From assembly GCF_905220365.1 (NCBI RefSeq), contig NC_061126.1, positions 14,632,001 to 14,696,000 of the forward strand: a stretch of DNA of 64,000 bases, in the 5' to 3' direction. Shown here piece by piece: positions 33,405 through 45,884 of this stretch. The notes beneath the pieces are model-generated. The model searched no databases and was not told the origin of the DNA. It saw nothing but the letters and a program-made list of their open reading frames with translations. Numbering within the stretch: position 1 is the stretch's first letter; each line of letters begins with the position of its first letter. Made by a program: the position numbers and the translations under genes. This DNA is from Vanessa cardui (taxonomy: Eukaryota; Arthropoda; Insecta; Lepidoptera; Nymphalidae).

Positions 33405-34540
33405 TAACAATTCAAGTCAGTAACAAAATAAATTGCAATTAAATTCACAAATTTTCAAGAAAATTGGCCGTAATCGTTAAATATTTTCTTTCCCCACTAT
33501 TATCTATAGAATTTACTAGTTTCTTGACAAAAAAAAGTTGAACATCGCACATTACCTCAATATTCTGTTAAGCATTAACGTTTCCAAGAAAAAAAAACGC
33601 AATTCGGTTTAACTTTGTACCATTTTACGTAATAGACTTTTATACATAATTATTAGATACGGTTGGGCTATTAACGGGCGCTTTACTTGAGCTAAGGGCG
33701 GAGTATAATTAAAACAGGATATTGCGCAAAGTAACCGGAGATTTACTTTAATCCTATTATTTTTCTTTATATACATATTCATACATCTCATATACATGAA
33801 GTTACCTTCAAATCCAGACTGTAAATGAGCAATTTAGAATATATTACACCTGACTTATTGGAAGGTGGATATTTGGCAAAATTTCTAGCAGCTTCGTTCC
33901 CTCGTAAAAAAAAACTTTAGCTCAAGAGAAGTAAGAGGTATCACCCGAGTTCGAAATCGGTAAATATTGACGTACATCCATTGGAATTTGATGATTTATG
34001 CCTGATCTGGTAGGATGATGACCATGCTGAATAGCTAAATCGAAAAAAAATCATATATATTTTTTTATATCAGGTCGTAGTATTTCCAGGGTCAACAATA
34101 TTTTTAGGCATAAATGTGCTCATATGTACCCATTTCCAAATAAAAAAACGATTAATTCAAGAGCAGTTTTTCCTCAGAACTGATTTGAAATCCTTATTTT
34201 TTATAGTTATACAAACCTTATACAATCATTATATACCGTTAAGAGTATTTTAAAGCAGATTACAGTAATTATCCGCGAGAAAAATTCGTTCTCGACGCAC
34301 TACTTGTCTCGTCTCGAGAATCGTATAATTGCACTGTAAAACGGAAAAAAAAAACGCTCCACCCTAACCGTTTGGAGATTCCAGACCACGATTTTTATAT
34401 TTTGAAGTTGCTCCTGTAAGAATTAGTCAAATCGCTTAAAATATTTTCAGGCACAAGTACGTGAATCTAGAAATAAACGGCTTAAAGTAAATGTTCCAAA
34501 GCTTGGTAAGGATTTGGTTTCTTTTTAAGTGAGATTTGGA
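33405..34540. other. Non-coding stretch
   Basis: AT-rich. The 62-codon frame at 33609-33797 has no motif. Confidence 0.4.
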
Positions 34541-34700
34541 GCTTCTTCCACCACGTTTTTCCAGAGCAGTTTGATCATACACATGTCGCAGATCTGACAC
34601 GTGAAGATTTTCTCACGATGTTTGTCTTGACCGTCTAGAAAGAGATGAAAATTGAAAATGCCTTACAATGCCGGGCTAGCATCCCGGTATCGAATCAAAT
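34541..34700 (-). repeat. tRNA-derived SINE (family A), old
   Basis: TTCCACCACGTTTTTCCAG, CACATGTCGCAGATCTGACAC, TTCTCACGATGTTTGTCTTG and CCCGGTATCGAATC follow the reverse order of the family with many changes. Confidence 0.55.
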
Positions 34701-36660
34701 TTCTGTTAAAATCTTCACCCAACAATACGTATACTCAGATAGTAAAACTTAAAACTGATTGAGCTTCAATCAAATTTTTTAAAAGTTACGATGACATGTG
34801 CAAAGAATAATTTAATACAAAAATGTATAAACGAGTAAAAATACATGTTTACACCAATATAACAAACCAAAAACAACAATTATTGAGATCGAATCCCTTG
34901 AGAGCTTTAGTTAAATTTTGTGAAGTGAAAATGGAGACTTACTAAGTGCAATGCAATTCATCTAGAGTGTAACTTGAAGCGTGTCTGTGAGGGAATCAAT
35001 TTCAAACATCTTTGTTCCCGTTTAACATGTTAATCGTGGTATGTCCCTGAAATTACGTCGTCGATACGTTACAATCTATTATTTTAGCTCGCAAACTATT
35101 CAATCAAAGTATTCTAATCTGTCTAAGTTTCGATGTTTAGTGAACTATATTCACATTGTAATTTGTCTTGCAATTTCAAAGCAATATAGTTATGGATATC
35201 TCTTGAAATAAATTTATTGGTATTATCAAATTTAACACAATCGAGATGCTACATAAAACACGAAGACAATTAATTGAAGACTCAAATCCAGACAAGCTCC
35301 TCGGTTTCTTGTGCTTAATTTATTGAATGCTTATAAGTTAATGGTGCTTAGTTTCTACGCATAACTCTGTTGGTAGATAATGGTGTAAATATCCGCTATA
35401 AAATGTATGCGAATACAAACAATTTCAAGTGTATATCAGTCCGTAACATTTTATTCCTCATGCTTGAAATGCCAAGAGCAATGGTTACCATTATCAGGTC
35501 ACTCATTTCCCCATCTGAAAGAATGGATATTCTGCCTAACGTATATACTCGTATATCTAGATTTAGCCCAGCATCGGGAAAATTTCAAGACTGCCAGAAT
35601 AATAAATTGACTGGGATTATCTCACGATTAGTAATTTAATTAAAGGTATCATGTAAAGTAGTAATTTTCTTAAATAATTGTATCCATATACTTTGTTCGC
35701 GTTTATTAAAGGCCATAGATTTCGCGTGCCGCTCGGGCGAAATTACACGGACATTATCCCTAAATTATTGCTGCTAATATGTCGGTGAACAATTCCCGAA
35801 CTCGGATGTGGCTCTGACACTGGATTTTAATTGGATCTTGGGACAAATATACTGAATAAAGTCAGAGCCTAAAAGTATGCTTCTTAATGGGATTTCGAAA
35901 TCTGAACGTCGATCTTGAATTTAATTTGACTTTGTTTTATGGAAAATGTAAATTGTTGTAAGTAAAATAAGCCGAGTATAATGTGAATAAATAGTGCCGA
36001 ATTTTGATTAATATTATTTAAAAAATAAATAATTTAAATTAATAAAGATTATTAATAATAATATTAAGCTGACGGTAATGTAAAGAAAACGTATCAAGCC
36101 GACGTAGCAATTTATTTTTTAAGTGTAATATGGATACTTCTATAAATTTTGAAGAAATGGCAATGACCTTAGTTATTACATTGTACTAAACTGTTAAAAT
36201 AATTACTCAATATACTCTTATATGTAACTCTCCTTCATTAGAAGTATTACGCCCCACCTTAATGCTTCCACTGGTCACAGAAGTACTGGTTCGTTTTTGT
36301 CCAGAGAATGGGAATTGCGTTTCAACGGGAAAATGTTGCTGGTATTCTCGCCACCATTCCACGCGATCAAGATTTACGCAGTACTTATTTTTAGTTTATA
36401 TTTATATATTTGTATTTATACTATTACTATTGTATTGTATACATGTAATTTATATAAAATCTACTAACATTGTAAATGTGAAAGTAGTTCCGTATGTTTG
36501 CTTCTCACAAGGCCGAATCACTGAATTTGATGTATTTTTTGATATCTTCACCTCCAAGGAAGGATTGGCTACTTTTCTTATCTCTAACTATTACGATTAC
36601 GACGATTAATCTTTTAAAAGCAAGCGAAGCCGGTCTACAATTCTGGTATAAATATGGGCT
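34701..36660. other. Non-coding stretch
   Basis: No gene supported. 35700-35860 is a CpG-containing island containing CCTAAATTATTGCTGC. 36249-36375 is GC-richer and unclassified. The 35370-35639 and 36262-36609 frames have no motifs. Confidence 0.35.
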
Positions 36661-36667
36661 TTCGTAT

Positions 36668-36737
36668 TATAGTTGTTAAATGACGATTAAAAAGTGCTTG
36701 TAAAAGCCTACTTAAATAAAGAATATTTTGACTTGGA
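36668..36737 (+). repeat. LINE 3'-tail-like repeat (family D), short
   Basis: GTTAAATGACGATT, AAGTGCTTGTAAAAGCCTAC and AATAAAGAATATTTTGAC, with the AATAAA at the 3' side. Confidence 0.65.
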
Positions 36738-37338
36738 AAAATTTTAGTAATACATGTAAAAGTAAATACATTTTTTAACTGAACAAAATACTTATATTGT
36801 CACAATTGGGAGCTTTACTCAAGTGTAGTGTTGCAAACAAATGAAGTTCTTTGCGCAAAGTTAGAAGTGCTGAATCCTGTAGTGGCGTTCGTGGTCGAAA
36901 CTCGTAAACAACTTCTAATATTAACGCTTTTCGATCCGATTTAAAGTCGAAGCGCATGTATGCAAGACTAGTTGAATGAAACAAGTTTGAACTTAAATCA
37001 GACTAACTTTTTAGTATGATTGCGCTGGAGTGGCTATTGTGTGAGAAGTTTTCCAACAGTGTTACACGATGTATTGTTTTTTATACACAGAATGACTGAA
37101 ATAGATACTATATAAAAATAAACTGCTAATTTTGTTGGTAAAGAAAGTATGTATAAATTTGGTGGTACGGCCTTGAGTAACTTCCTGGGTAGCTATATAT
37201 TATTCTACCGTCTTTGTATTTATTGCTCTTGTGTCAAATCAATCAATGATTAGTAACTAACTGTTAGTTACATAAAACATAACAACCTAGATGTTTAAAA
37301 TTATTGGTATATTTTTTCTTTATTGTATTTCGACGGAA

Positions 37339-37413
37339 GTGAGGTGAGGTGACCCAGTGTTTAGAACGCGTGTATCTTAACCAATGATTACGGGTTCAAA
37401 CCCAGGCAAGCAC

Positions 37414-37450
<37 letters not shown>

Positions 37451-37625
37451 CTTAATTTGTGTATATAATTCATCTCACGCTCGGCGGTAAAGGAAAGCAT
37501 CGTGAGGAAACCTGCATGTGTCTAATTTAATCGAAATTCTGCCACATGTGCATGTGAAGAGGAGGCCTTATCCCGGCAGTGGGAAATTTACAGGCTGTTA
37601 CTTTACTTTACTTACTTACTTTATG
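37339..37625 (+). repeat. tRNA-derived SINE (family A) with internal TA microsatellite
   Basis: Flanked by TCGACGGAA at 37330-37338 and 37626-37634 (9-bp target duplication). It has an A-box region GTGACCCAGTGTTTAGAAC and a B box ACGGGTTCAAACCC, then a (TA)n run at about 37412-37447 right after GCACCAC, the body, and an ACTTTACTTTACTTAC tail in place of the (GTT)n tail of other copies. Confidence 0.93.
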
Positions 37626-37647
37626 TCGACGGAATAATTAGCTTATT

Positions 37648-37735
37648 TGTGGTAAGTGGTCACCACCGCTCATAAAACACGTTAGACATTCCTTATGTCA
37701 ACATAACAATTTTGGGAGCTATGATGAGATTCACC
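37648..37735 (-). repeat. GGTGGTAGGG repeat (family B), remnant
   Basis: GGTAAGTGGTCACCACCGC and ATTCCTTATGTC blocks only. Confidence 0.4.
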
Positions 37736-38377
37736 CTTGAAATTTCCTTACTTTCTCATGATTACTTTTAAAAAAAGAAACACCTATATACTTAAACTTT
37801 TTAAAGCAGTTGGTAATGATTTGTTTAACAGTATTAAATAAAGTATTCATGAATTGCAAAATGAAATTTTCTAATTTACGGCTTTAGTTTTGAAATAGAA
37901 AAGCAATTAAGAACCCATTAACAAAGTAACGTTGGATACTTGGAGTGTCGGTATCACCACCTGCTCTCCCATTTTCACGGATTTAATGGTCTATTTCAGA
38001 CCGAAAGTGTTCTAGTAATGTCAATTACTCTGCTATGACCAACGCAATGAGCTCTTAATTTCTCTGTGTGAGTTATGTGATTGACTTTCCCTTTGACTGC
38101 TGATGTTTAAATACATAAACACTTAAAGTGTATGAACTTAACCTTTATGATATTATTTAATGATATTTTAAGATATATAGCCAATTTTTTTTTTTAAATA
38201 TAATGTTCCAATCTCTTTGTGATAATGGAGCTCGAGATTCTCATCGTGATATCTTTAATAAAGTGGGTATATTCATAATGAAAAATTATCATATATCTAT
38301 ATAATGATAATCACCTTTTCTTTCAATATTTCTTTGAGAGAAACTGTGATAATTATTATATAGATATGAGGAGGTGC

Positions 38378-38712
38378 TCAGCGAGCTAAGGGCTATACTC
38401 GGCGTTTCTCTGCGGGATCGCATAAGAAATGAGGCGATCCGCCAGTGAACCAAAGTCATCGACAAAGCCCACCGGATTAGTAAGCTGAAGTGGCAGTGGG
38501 CTGGCCATATTTGTAGAACCGATAACCGTTTTGGGGAAACGTGTTCTAAAGTGGAGACGGCGTCTCGGCAAACGTAGTGTAGGACGTCCTCGGGCACGGT
38601 GGAGTGACGACTTACGCAAGACGGCTGGCAGGAGCTGGATGCGAATAGCCCAAGAACGATCTCAGTGGCGTGCAATTGGACAGGCCTATGTCCAGTAGAG
38701 GACAGAAATGGG
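38378..38712 (+). pseudogene. 3' end of an RTE-type LINE (reverse transcriptase C-terminus), broken
   Basis: This is the last part of a LINE polyprotein, on the strand opposite to the large RTE at 49-53 kb and from a different lineage. One frame gives LRAILGVSLRDRIRNEAIRQ, a TGA stop, then KLKWQWAGHICRTD. After a frameshift near 38533 the next frame gives GKRSVGRPRARWSDDLRKTA, SWMRIAQERSQW and QAYVQ followed by TAG. The KLKWxWAGH and GKRSVGRPxxRWxDD signatures are typical of lepidopteran endonuclease-reverse transcriptases. The element is 5'-truncated, and the CpG-rich composition stands out from the flanks. Two minus-strand frames over it (38289-38675, 38386-38619) are by-products. Confidence 0.85.
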
Positions 38713-39030
38713 CTGATGGATTGGATGAGGAGAAAGGTAAACTAATGATACCTAGTTAACGCGTTGAGAAAATTAAAATGACCTTCCTGCAGCACTGCAT
38801 TCGTCTCTATAATGTACCATGTTTAGTTTTAATATGACCTATTAAAATATAAAACTTCAAAAAATATTGACAAATATACTTTTTTTTCCGAACCGGAAGC
38901 ATTTTTAGAAGGCTACTTGAACAAAATAATATTTTGATTTTGAAATTGTATTTATTGTAAGTAATATTTAAGCTTGAATGAACCTTTCAAATGCATTTCA
39001 TTTTACCACATTCAGTGATAAGAACGAGTG

Positions 39031-39380
39031 CATCTTAATAATTGCGGATTCAAACCTAAGCAAGCATTATATTTGTGCTTATAAGTCTTATGCTCTGCGT
39101 TGTAGGAAATAATTGTGATGAAACCCACACATAATATAATTTTAATAATCTTTATTAAGATCTTATACGCAGCGTTAAATCCAAATGAATATGAAAAATA
39201 ATCTTATCATCTTAATAATTGCGGATTCAAACCTAAGCAAGCATTATATTTGTGCTTATAAGTCTTATGCTCTGCGTTGTAGGAAATAATTGTGATGAAA
39301 CCCACACATAATATAATTTTAATAATCTTTATTAAGATCTTATACGCAGCGTTAAATCCAAATGAATATGAAAAATAATC
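39031..39380 (+). repeat. Perfect tandem duplication, 2 x 173 bp, holding a decayed SINE
   Basis: 39031-39203 and 39208-39380 read identical, separated by TTAT. The unit starts CATCTTAATAATTGCGGATT and ends GAAAAATAATC. Its first part is a decayed family A SINE (GCGGATTCAAACCTAAGCAAG is the B-box region). Identity shows the duplication is recent even though the SINE is old. Confidence 0.93.
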
Positions 39381-39937
39381 CCAATAGGGTTGCGCAAAAT
39401 ATGAATTCATATTAAAAATCCGTATCATAACAGAATTTTACCTTGCTCCACTTGTATATCCCGCCCGCAGTGATCTCCCAATTAATCTATTCATCCGAGT
39501 CTCGCAATATCGAAATTTTTGAAACGGCGCGTTATGATGTTGGAACGACCGAAACGCCACACATAGAACCTAGAATTCCTAGCCATTCATCAGTCCCTCG
39601 TATTCAGTTTACGAATTATATGAAAAGGGGCACTTTTCTCTTAGTGTATTTGTTAACCTTATTCGTATTCCCATATAATTATGAACTTAATTATAAGAAA
39701 AGGCGCTTACGTTCCTCACGCACACATTCACACAGACAACCATGTAACTGTGTGTATATATTTAAGTCTATATTTATTTATACTACCCATAGCCTAACTC
39801 TTGCTATATATTTTATTTGTCTGTGTTTCAACTTGTAATATTAAAATCTAGTTTTCTTTTAAACAGTATTATGTATCAAATAAATAAATATTTATTTATT
39901 ATTATAGATTTATTTATCCATAAATGGATGGAGATGT

Positions 39938-40095
39938 CGCAAGGGTTTTTATAAAGTCCAGTGGGTAGGTACCACCCATTTATCATATAATGTAGCGCCA
40001 AGCTGCTCTTAGTATACTGTTACGGTTAGAACGGTGGGTGAACCAGTGTAACTACAGGCACAAGGGATATGACACCTAAGGTCCAAGTTATTAAT
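39938..40095 (+). repeat. GGTGGTAGGG repeat (family B), partial
   Basis: GTGGGTAGGTACCACCCATT, GTGTAACTACAGGCACAAGG and a decayed 3' portion. Confidence 0.75.
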
Positions 40096-40149
40096 ATTCC
40101 CGATAAAAAAGCGTGGAATGAATACTACATTCCGATCCGGTGATAGCTT

Positions 40150-40228
40150 CAACTTATATAGTTTTTAAATGACAATTCAAAAGTGATTGTAAAAGTCTAC
40201 TTGAATAAAGAATATTTTGATTCACAGT
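40150..40228 (+). repeat. LINE 3'-tail-like repeat (family D)
   Basis: TTTTTAAATGACAATTC, AAAGTGATTGTAAAAGTC and TTGAATAAAGAATATTTTGA. Confidence 0.65.
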
Positions 40229-40575
40229 GATCATGTTCACGGTCAGTCAGGACCAATCGCTTAAGACATTCTCCAGTGTCAAATTCTGACTACCTGTCTC
40301 AAAATAAAAATATATGTTATTAAAAACGTTTTCATGTTAATAATAGTTGTCTTTGGAATTAAAGTAATGTAGGTAATTACATAATGTCACAATTTGTTTA
40401 ATGCAAATTTCTGTTTGCATGAGTGGTGATCTCTGGGGTTTTGCGATAATCACACTCGAACTTCAAACGCAAGTTTTGCGTGTTTGTTTTTCTAACTTCA
40501 AAAGCTACTTTCATTATATACAACATTTTCTCATGTATATCTGAATATGGTGAAATATTAAGATTTGTAATTATA

Positions 40576-40765
40576 GTCAGGGTAAGAAAACTTTCGTCAG
40601 TTTTCAAATTGATTCCATTATCAAGACTTAAATTCTTAGTACCTTTTCAATATAAACATCTAATCATTGCGACGCAATACGTCATTTTCAATCAGTAAAA
40701 CAGACTATCGCTCAAACTGAGCACACGAAAATAGATCTTAAGGTGATGGACCTTTTCATTTCTAG
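40576..40765 (-). mobile_element. MITE-like element (family F), copy 2
   Basis: Inverse of 6888-7065. The left end GTCAGGGTAAGAAAACTTTC follows TA (40574-40575), and the right part GATGGACCTTTTCATTTC is the diverged partner end. Shared inner blocks include TTATCAAGACTTAAA, CTTAGTACCTTTTCAAT and ACACGAAAATAGATCTTAAG. Confidence 0.6.
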
Positions 40766-40767
40766 GA

Positions 40768-40995
40768 CGACCACATGGGCTATGGTAAGTGGTCATCATC
40801 ACCCATAGACAATGACGCTGTAAGAAATATTAACTATTCCTTACATTGTCAATGCGCCACCAACCTTGGTAACTAAGATGCCATGTCCCTTGTGCCTGTA
40901 GTTACACTGGCTCACTCACCCTTGAAACCGGAACACAGCAATACTGCATACTGTTGTTTAGCGGTAGAATATCTGATGAGTGGGTAGTACTTTAG
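40768..40995 (-). repeat. GGTGGTAGGG repeat (family B)
   Basis: Begins directly after the MITE-like element. GGTAAGTGGTCATCATCACC, AGACAATGACGCTGTAAG, CTTGTGCCTGTAGTTACACT and GCGGTAGAATATCTGATGAG run in reverse family order. Confidence 0.85.
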
Positions 40996-41995
40996 TAGTA
41001 TAGGATGCTTCCCATACTACTAACCAAAACAAAAGCTATCATATCCATTTCTTGGCAAAGACCTCATATCCACTTTAAGAATTTTCTTAGTTTATCAAAT
41101 ACGGTATTTTATTGCAAATCGATTACATTTGTGACGTCATCTATAATATAGAAATATATTTACAATATCTTCATTCAACATCGATAAATTATAAACACAA
41201 AAACAGCTTTGTTTGATATGGTGTAGCGAAATATATACATATATTGTTATATGTGATTCATGATTGTGGCCTCATTATATAAGGAGGCCAATTTTTCTTC
41301 CCTATTTTATGTAAAAAATCATTTTAAAAAAATTGCTTCACCAATAACTAATACTTTGGAAAGAAGCGTACAAAAATAGTTTCTTGTGACAAAATACCAT
41401 AATAGTTGAGCCGTTTCGATTAAATTATTCATAAATTACATTATAAAAATATTCGTCGTTTATTGAAAATCCCAAGTCGTTTGAAGAAGAAAGCAACACA
41501 AATCAAAATAGAGAATATATTTTGTGCAATTTATAAATAAACTCGTCAAGACAAAATTGAAATCCATCTGTTGTCTGATTTTCTTGAGATACACGACATT
41601 TTTGACCTTCAAGTCGTAATCTCGTCCCAAATTTAACTTCAATAATTCAAGTATGTCATATCATTCAAAATTATGAGTTTCATACGTAGATATTAAAATT
41701 ACATTCAACATATTCTCTCGAGTAAGGCTGAAATAAACTTTACTAGCTCTAAAACTTCAGTCTCAACTAAATAAGTACCTATTTTGGTAGAATTATGATT
41801 TGTCGGCCCCCAAAGAACGGAGTTGAATAAATTTTATTAAATCCGGGAACAGTTTACGACCAACCACGTCAGCGCTGCGACCAATCTATGAGGATAACTT
41901 GGCGCTTTTAAGGGTAATTTAGTTTTTCGTCAACCCATTTAAAGATATTCGTTATTATCTTTAACGGCTGCAAGTTATAGTTTTTTTTATATCCC
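40996..41995. other. AT-rich non-coding stretch
   Basis: No gene or repeat with clear limits was seen. Confidence 0.4.
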
Positions 41996-41996
41996 A

Positions 41997-42213
41997 CTAG
42001 TTATCGCTCACGGCTGCGCTCGCGTTTATGGGGATTGCTTGTCATGTGTTAAGCAAAATAAGTGGCTAATGTCCTATCTTGGAGTTCAAATTCATTTCAT
42101 AACAAATTTCATCAAATTCAGTTACCAGTGGTTTGGTATCACTACCAAAGAGCAATAAACAGACAGATAGACAGACGTAGTTACTTTCACATTTATAATA
42201 TTGGTATATTAGC
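41997..42213 (+). repeat. LINE 3'-end-like repeat (family E)
   Basis: CGCTCACGGCTGCGCTCGCGTTTA at the head, GTGTTAAGCAAAATAAGTGG, AACAGACAGATAGACAGACG and TTCACATTTATAATATTGGT at the tail. This head and tail pairing recurs at 56664-56850 and 58447-58932 and, inverted, at 62405-62600. It resembles 3' ends of RTE-like lepidopteran LINEs (inference). Confidence 0.65.
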
Positions 42214-43299
42214 TCACCTATGTATTAATTTTTGCCGGTGGAATATATGTTGTTTGATAACCAGCCGGGCTTGTCAAAGTGCTATCGAATTAATAGAATT
42301 TATCAATCCACAACAAGATATTTAAAATAGCAGAATACTCAATTAATGTTTTTTAGTATAGCTTTGATGGTGTAGACTGTAGAAGATAGAACAGTTAAAT
42401 TTCCTATTAAGAATTTCGGCTTGATATGCGGGCAAGCGTTTTCATACATACAATTTATGTTTACCTTGATATAACTATGAAAGGAGAAAACATGCATATT
42501 TCGAATAAAATTTTACCACATTTTTATGCACCAGCATGCACTAAAGCGATGTGATGGCATAAACTTGAAAATGAAAATACTTACACAGACATATTAATTC
42601 TGATAAATAGTTTAATGGTACCGAGTTTTTTCCTCATAAAAAAATGATTACATGAAAAGGTTTGAAAACTAAAATTCCACATTAAAATTGTTATCGGATG
42701 TCGTTAACGATTATGTATAAGCGATCCCCATAAGTATCAATGAGAAAGCGACCAGACGGCGCCTGATCCAGACAAACCGCAATTTACTTTCAAATTCGCA
42801 TTTCTACGAATTTTTGCAGTATTATTTTTAAATTACCAGCACCGGTTTGATGGAGATTTTATTTCCTGCCTTTGGTGCAGAAAATGAGGGAAGTAGAATA
42901 TATATACTCGTAGCTATATTTTTTGCTTCATAACTTCTTGATTACTAACGTTGAATTATTTTTGGTATCTTTTTGCGAGACTTGGAGATAAAGAGGTATA
43001 TTTGAAAAAATATACGTAAATCCTAAATAATTAAGGTTTTTGGTGAAGTTCTGAGTGGTTTATTATTAGTGTTTTTGTTTACAGATAAATTAAATTAATA
43101 TTATAGGTCTGTGTGTTATATTAAGTAATTTTAACATTTTGCGGTCACCAATGCACTAATTCACCACTTATTTTACCGTCAAACAGTAATATGTCTATGT
43201 TTTAATTTTAATGGTGTTTGAAATAGTATACTGCAGATATATTGTGGACCCCATGATTGGCGGCGCAATTAGGGAGTAGAATGTAGTTTAAATATATGT
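42214..43299. other. Non-coding stretch
   Basis: AT-rich. Nothing supported. Confidence 0.4.
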
Positions 43300-43500
43300 G
43301 ATCACCTATGCTCATGCATTGGTGCTGTAAGAAATATTCATTACGTCACCAACCCCAGGAATTGTTAAAAATAATGACTTATGCTTCTTGTGTAATGTAT
43401 TCGTCTTGGGTGTGTGTGTTATACTTGCTCACTCACCTTATCCACCAGATTTATTACTGAAGAGGCATGGTATTTGATGAGGTTGCACAATTCCTATCAC
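43300..43500 (-). repeat. GGTGGTAGGG repeat (family B), old
   Basis: GCATTGGTGCTGTAAGAAATA, CACCAACCCCAGGAATTG, CTTGCTCACTCACC and GGTTGCACAATTCCTATCAC match in order at low identity. Confidence 0.5.
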
Positions 43501-44640
43501 CAAGAAAATTTACAAACAGTTAAATAAGTTGTTATAGAGTTTTTGTTCGTTTTCTTTTTAGAATAAATTAATAAAGGCTGTTAACTTAGTTATTACTCGA
43601 AAGTTTTACAAAGAAAGCAAACAACTCAGATATTAAACAAAGATTTATTTACACTTAGTCTATCGCTTCAACATTAAACATCGCTTGTATAATCTCCAAT
43701 GTAACAGATGCAATGAAAGTTGCTGACCAAACGTTGCCAGTGCTGCGCCAGGAGACATAATTGACAGCAAAACTTGAGTATCAGCGAGTAGATGCTTGCA
43801 AGTTTCTCAGTAACTTCGAGTCGTTAAAGTATGAATTTTTGCGCAAACTGCCACCATTTATTTCACAACTTTGATAGTTTACCTTGCAGTCTGAAACATG
43901 ATTTCTCTTGAACTATTTTAAACCGTGCCATATTACGTTCTATAATGTCTTGTTTTGTATCATTAGTATAATAGACTATTGTAGTTTTGTTATTATATTT
44001 ACATATTTTTGCGATAGCATTAATAGTATAACCGTTCTAGTTGACAGACGATGGATCAAAATATGCACAAACGCAAACTAGCATGCTATTTCTTTAGTAA
44101 TTTGCTAATCGTCAAAATTTTACGAATATGGCAGAAAAGTTCAAACTTGTTATGGCATTTAATAAAGACTATTTGATTTTTATTGATATTTTTATTTCTT
44201 ACATAAAAAAAGATTTGTTCGCGTGAACGAAGCGGACAAACAAAGGGGTGTAATAAAATCCAAGTTGATTTAGGAGAAAAGGCTTAAAAGTATTGCCTTT
44301 AACTGTCAGATACGCTTTTATTGAATTTTTAATATAAATCATTATTATACTCAACAAAAAAATAAGTAAACTTGCAATAGATACGCTTTATAATGTATTA
44401 TATTCATTGACGGTTTTTTCTCAACTTCGTTTATAGTTACTACAAAAAGTAAAACTTTTAAATCATTACGTACTGCTTCCTTGATATGACCTTATCCATG
44501 TTATATCTCAGATGTTTGTTTGTGTTTGTAGATATACTGGTTAACTCAGTCAAGCTAGAACACATTCATAAAAAAATATTCATAATTGACGGTATAAGGC
44601 GACCCATAATAAGGCGACACAAAGTCTTTTAATTTTTTTA
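43501..44640. other. Non-coding stretch
   Basis: Nothing supported. 43700-43860 is slightly GC-richer. Confidence 0.35.
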
Positions 44641-44647
44641 TGGAATA

Positions 44648-44927
44648 GGTAGGACGAGCATATGGGCCACCTGATGGTAAGTGGTTACCATCACCCATAG
44701 ACAATGAGGCTGTAGGAAATATTAACTATTCCTTACATCGTCAATGCGTCACCAACCTTAGGAACTAAGATGCTATGTCCCTTGTGCCTGTAGTTACACT
44801 GGCTCACTAACCCTTCAAACCGGAACACAATAATACTGTGTACTTTCTTTCTTCTTTAGCTATAGAATATATGGTGAATGTGTGGTACCTACCCAGGCGG
44901 GCTTACACAAAGCCCTACCACTAAGTA
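44648..44927 (-). repeat. GGTGGTAGGG repeat (family B), near full length
   Basis: AGGACGAGCATATGGGCCAC through CTTGTGCCTGTAGTTACACT to GGTACCTACCCAGGCGGGC and AAAGCCCTACCAC. It is one of the least decayed copies. Confidence 0.88.
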
Positions 44928-44991
44928 CTGAAAAATAAAACTGAAGTTTTACATTAACTTAGTAAAGACTTCAACAGTTTTTATTGTATAT

Positions 44992-45042
44992 CTACATAGC
45001 TACTTTTTGTAATAATTAATATTACAAAAAGTAGCTATGTAG
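44992..45042. repeat. 51-bp inverted repeat, 22-bp perfect arms
   Basis: The left arm CTACATAGCTACTTTTTGTA + AT (44992-45013), a 7-nt loop AATTAAT and a perfectly complementary right arm (45021-45042). It lies 65 bp from the end of a family B copy. Confidence 0.95.
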
Positions 45043-45884
45043 TTCGCCAGAATACTTTTCAACGAAACCGACATTGATTTTAATCATACCTAGATTAAAA
45101 TGCCAGAAGTTCGAAATGAAATTTTATCGTTATACTTATTTCATCAGAGATTTAAATTTTTACAATATTTTAGGAAGTTTCTTGAAGATTTGACAGTCTT
45201 GATTGCTGAATAGCATTTGTGAGGTGAGGTTTAGCGTTTAATCTGCTGACTTATCTTGACTTTTTTAATTGATACTAAAATAAACTTTGATACCTTTTCG
45301 TTTGTCCAACTGTTATATTTTAATTTAAGGATAATACTTTATTCGAATATAAAAGTGAAATGTTAGTTATATATTTACAATACATGGCAAAAATGTAGAC
45401 AATGAATATCATCATATTTCTTACCGTCGCAAAAACCGTGCGCAAAGATTTTCACGATAATTTGAATTATGTTGTTTAAAAATGCAGTTGCAAGATTCCA
45501 AACATTTAACTGGGTAAGTTAAATAGGACCCCGTTGAATAAGTTTTACTCGAGATTTGATATAAGTTAATTGCATTTTTAAATGTCGCGTCTTTTTATCC
45601 TAGCATTATTACCCATTTATATTCAAGACAAGAGTGAATGGTGCAATTAATATACAAGCACGTTCCGTCCTAGACTTTATTTATTGTAAGGTGTTGTTGT
45701 GTTCAAGTTTAAATTTACAGTCCATAAAATATATTAAACTCAAAGTATCCAAATACATAATTTAGCTCAATAACTAAGACTTTACATTTTTCCATTGATT
45801 GCAACATTAACAAGATGGACAAGAGAATACAAGTAAATAATAAGTTGACAAAATAAAACAGTGTGAAGATTTATGGGGATCGCT
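45043..45884. other. AT-rich non-coding stretch
   Basis: Nothing supported. Confidence 0.4.

Noticed and set aside
36262..36609. 115-codon frame with hydrophobic stretches
   Set aside because: Hydrophobic runs follow from T-rich sequence. No start context, signal peptide pattern or family motif is convincing.
38289..38675. 128- and 77-codon minus-strand frames
   Set aside because: They lie antisense to the recognisable RTE C-terminus and come from its GC-rich codons.
39443..39838. 131-codon plus-strand frame
   Set aside because: It begins at TTG, has no recognisable domain, and its C-terminal half is low-complexity hydrophobic and basic sequence in AT-rich DNA. No splice or promoter support was seen.
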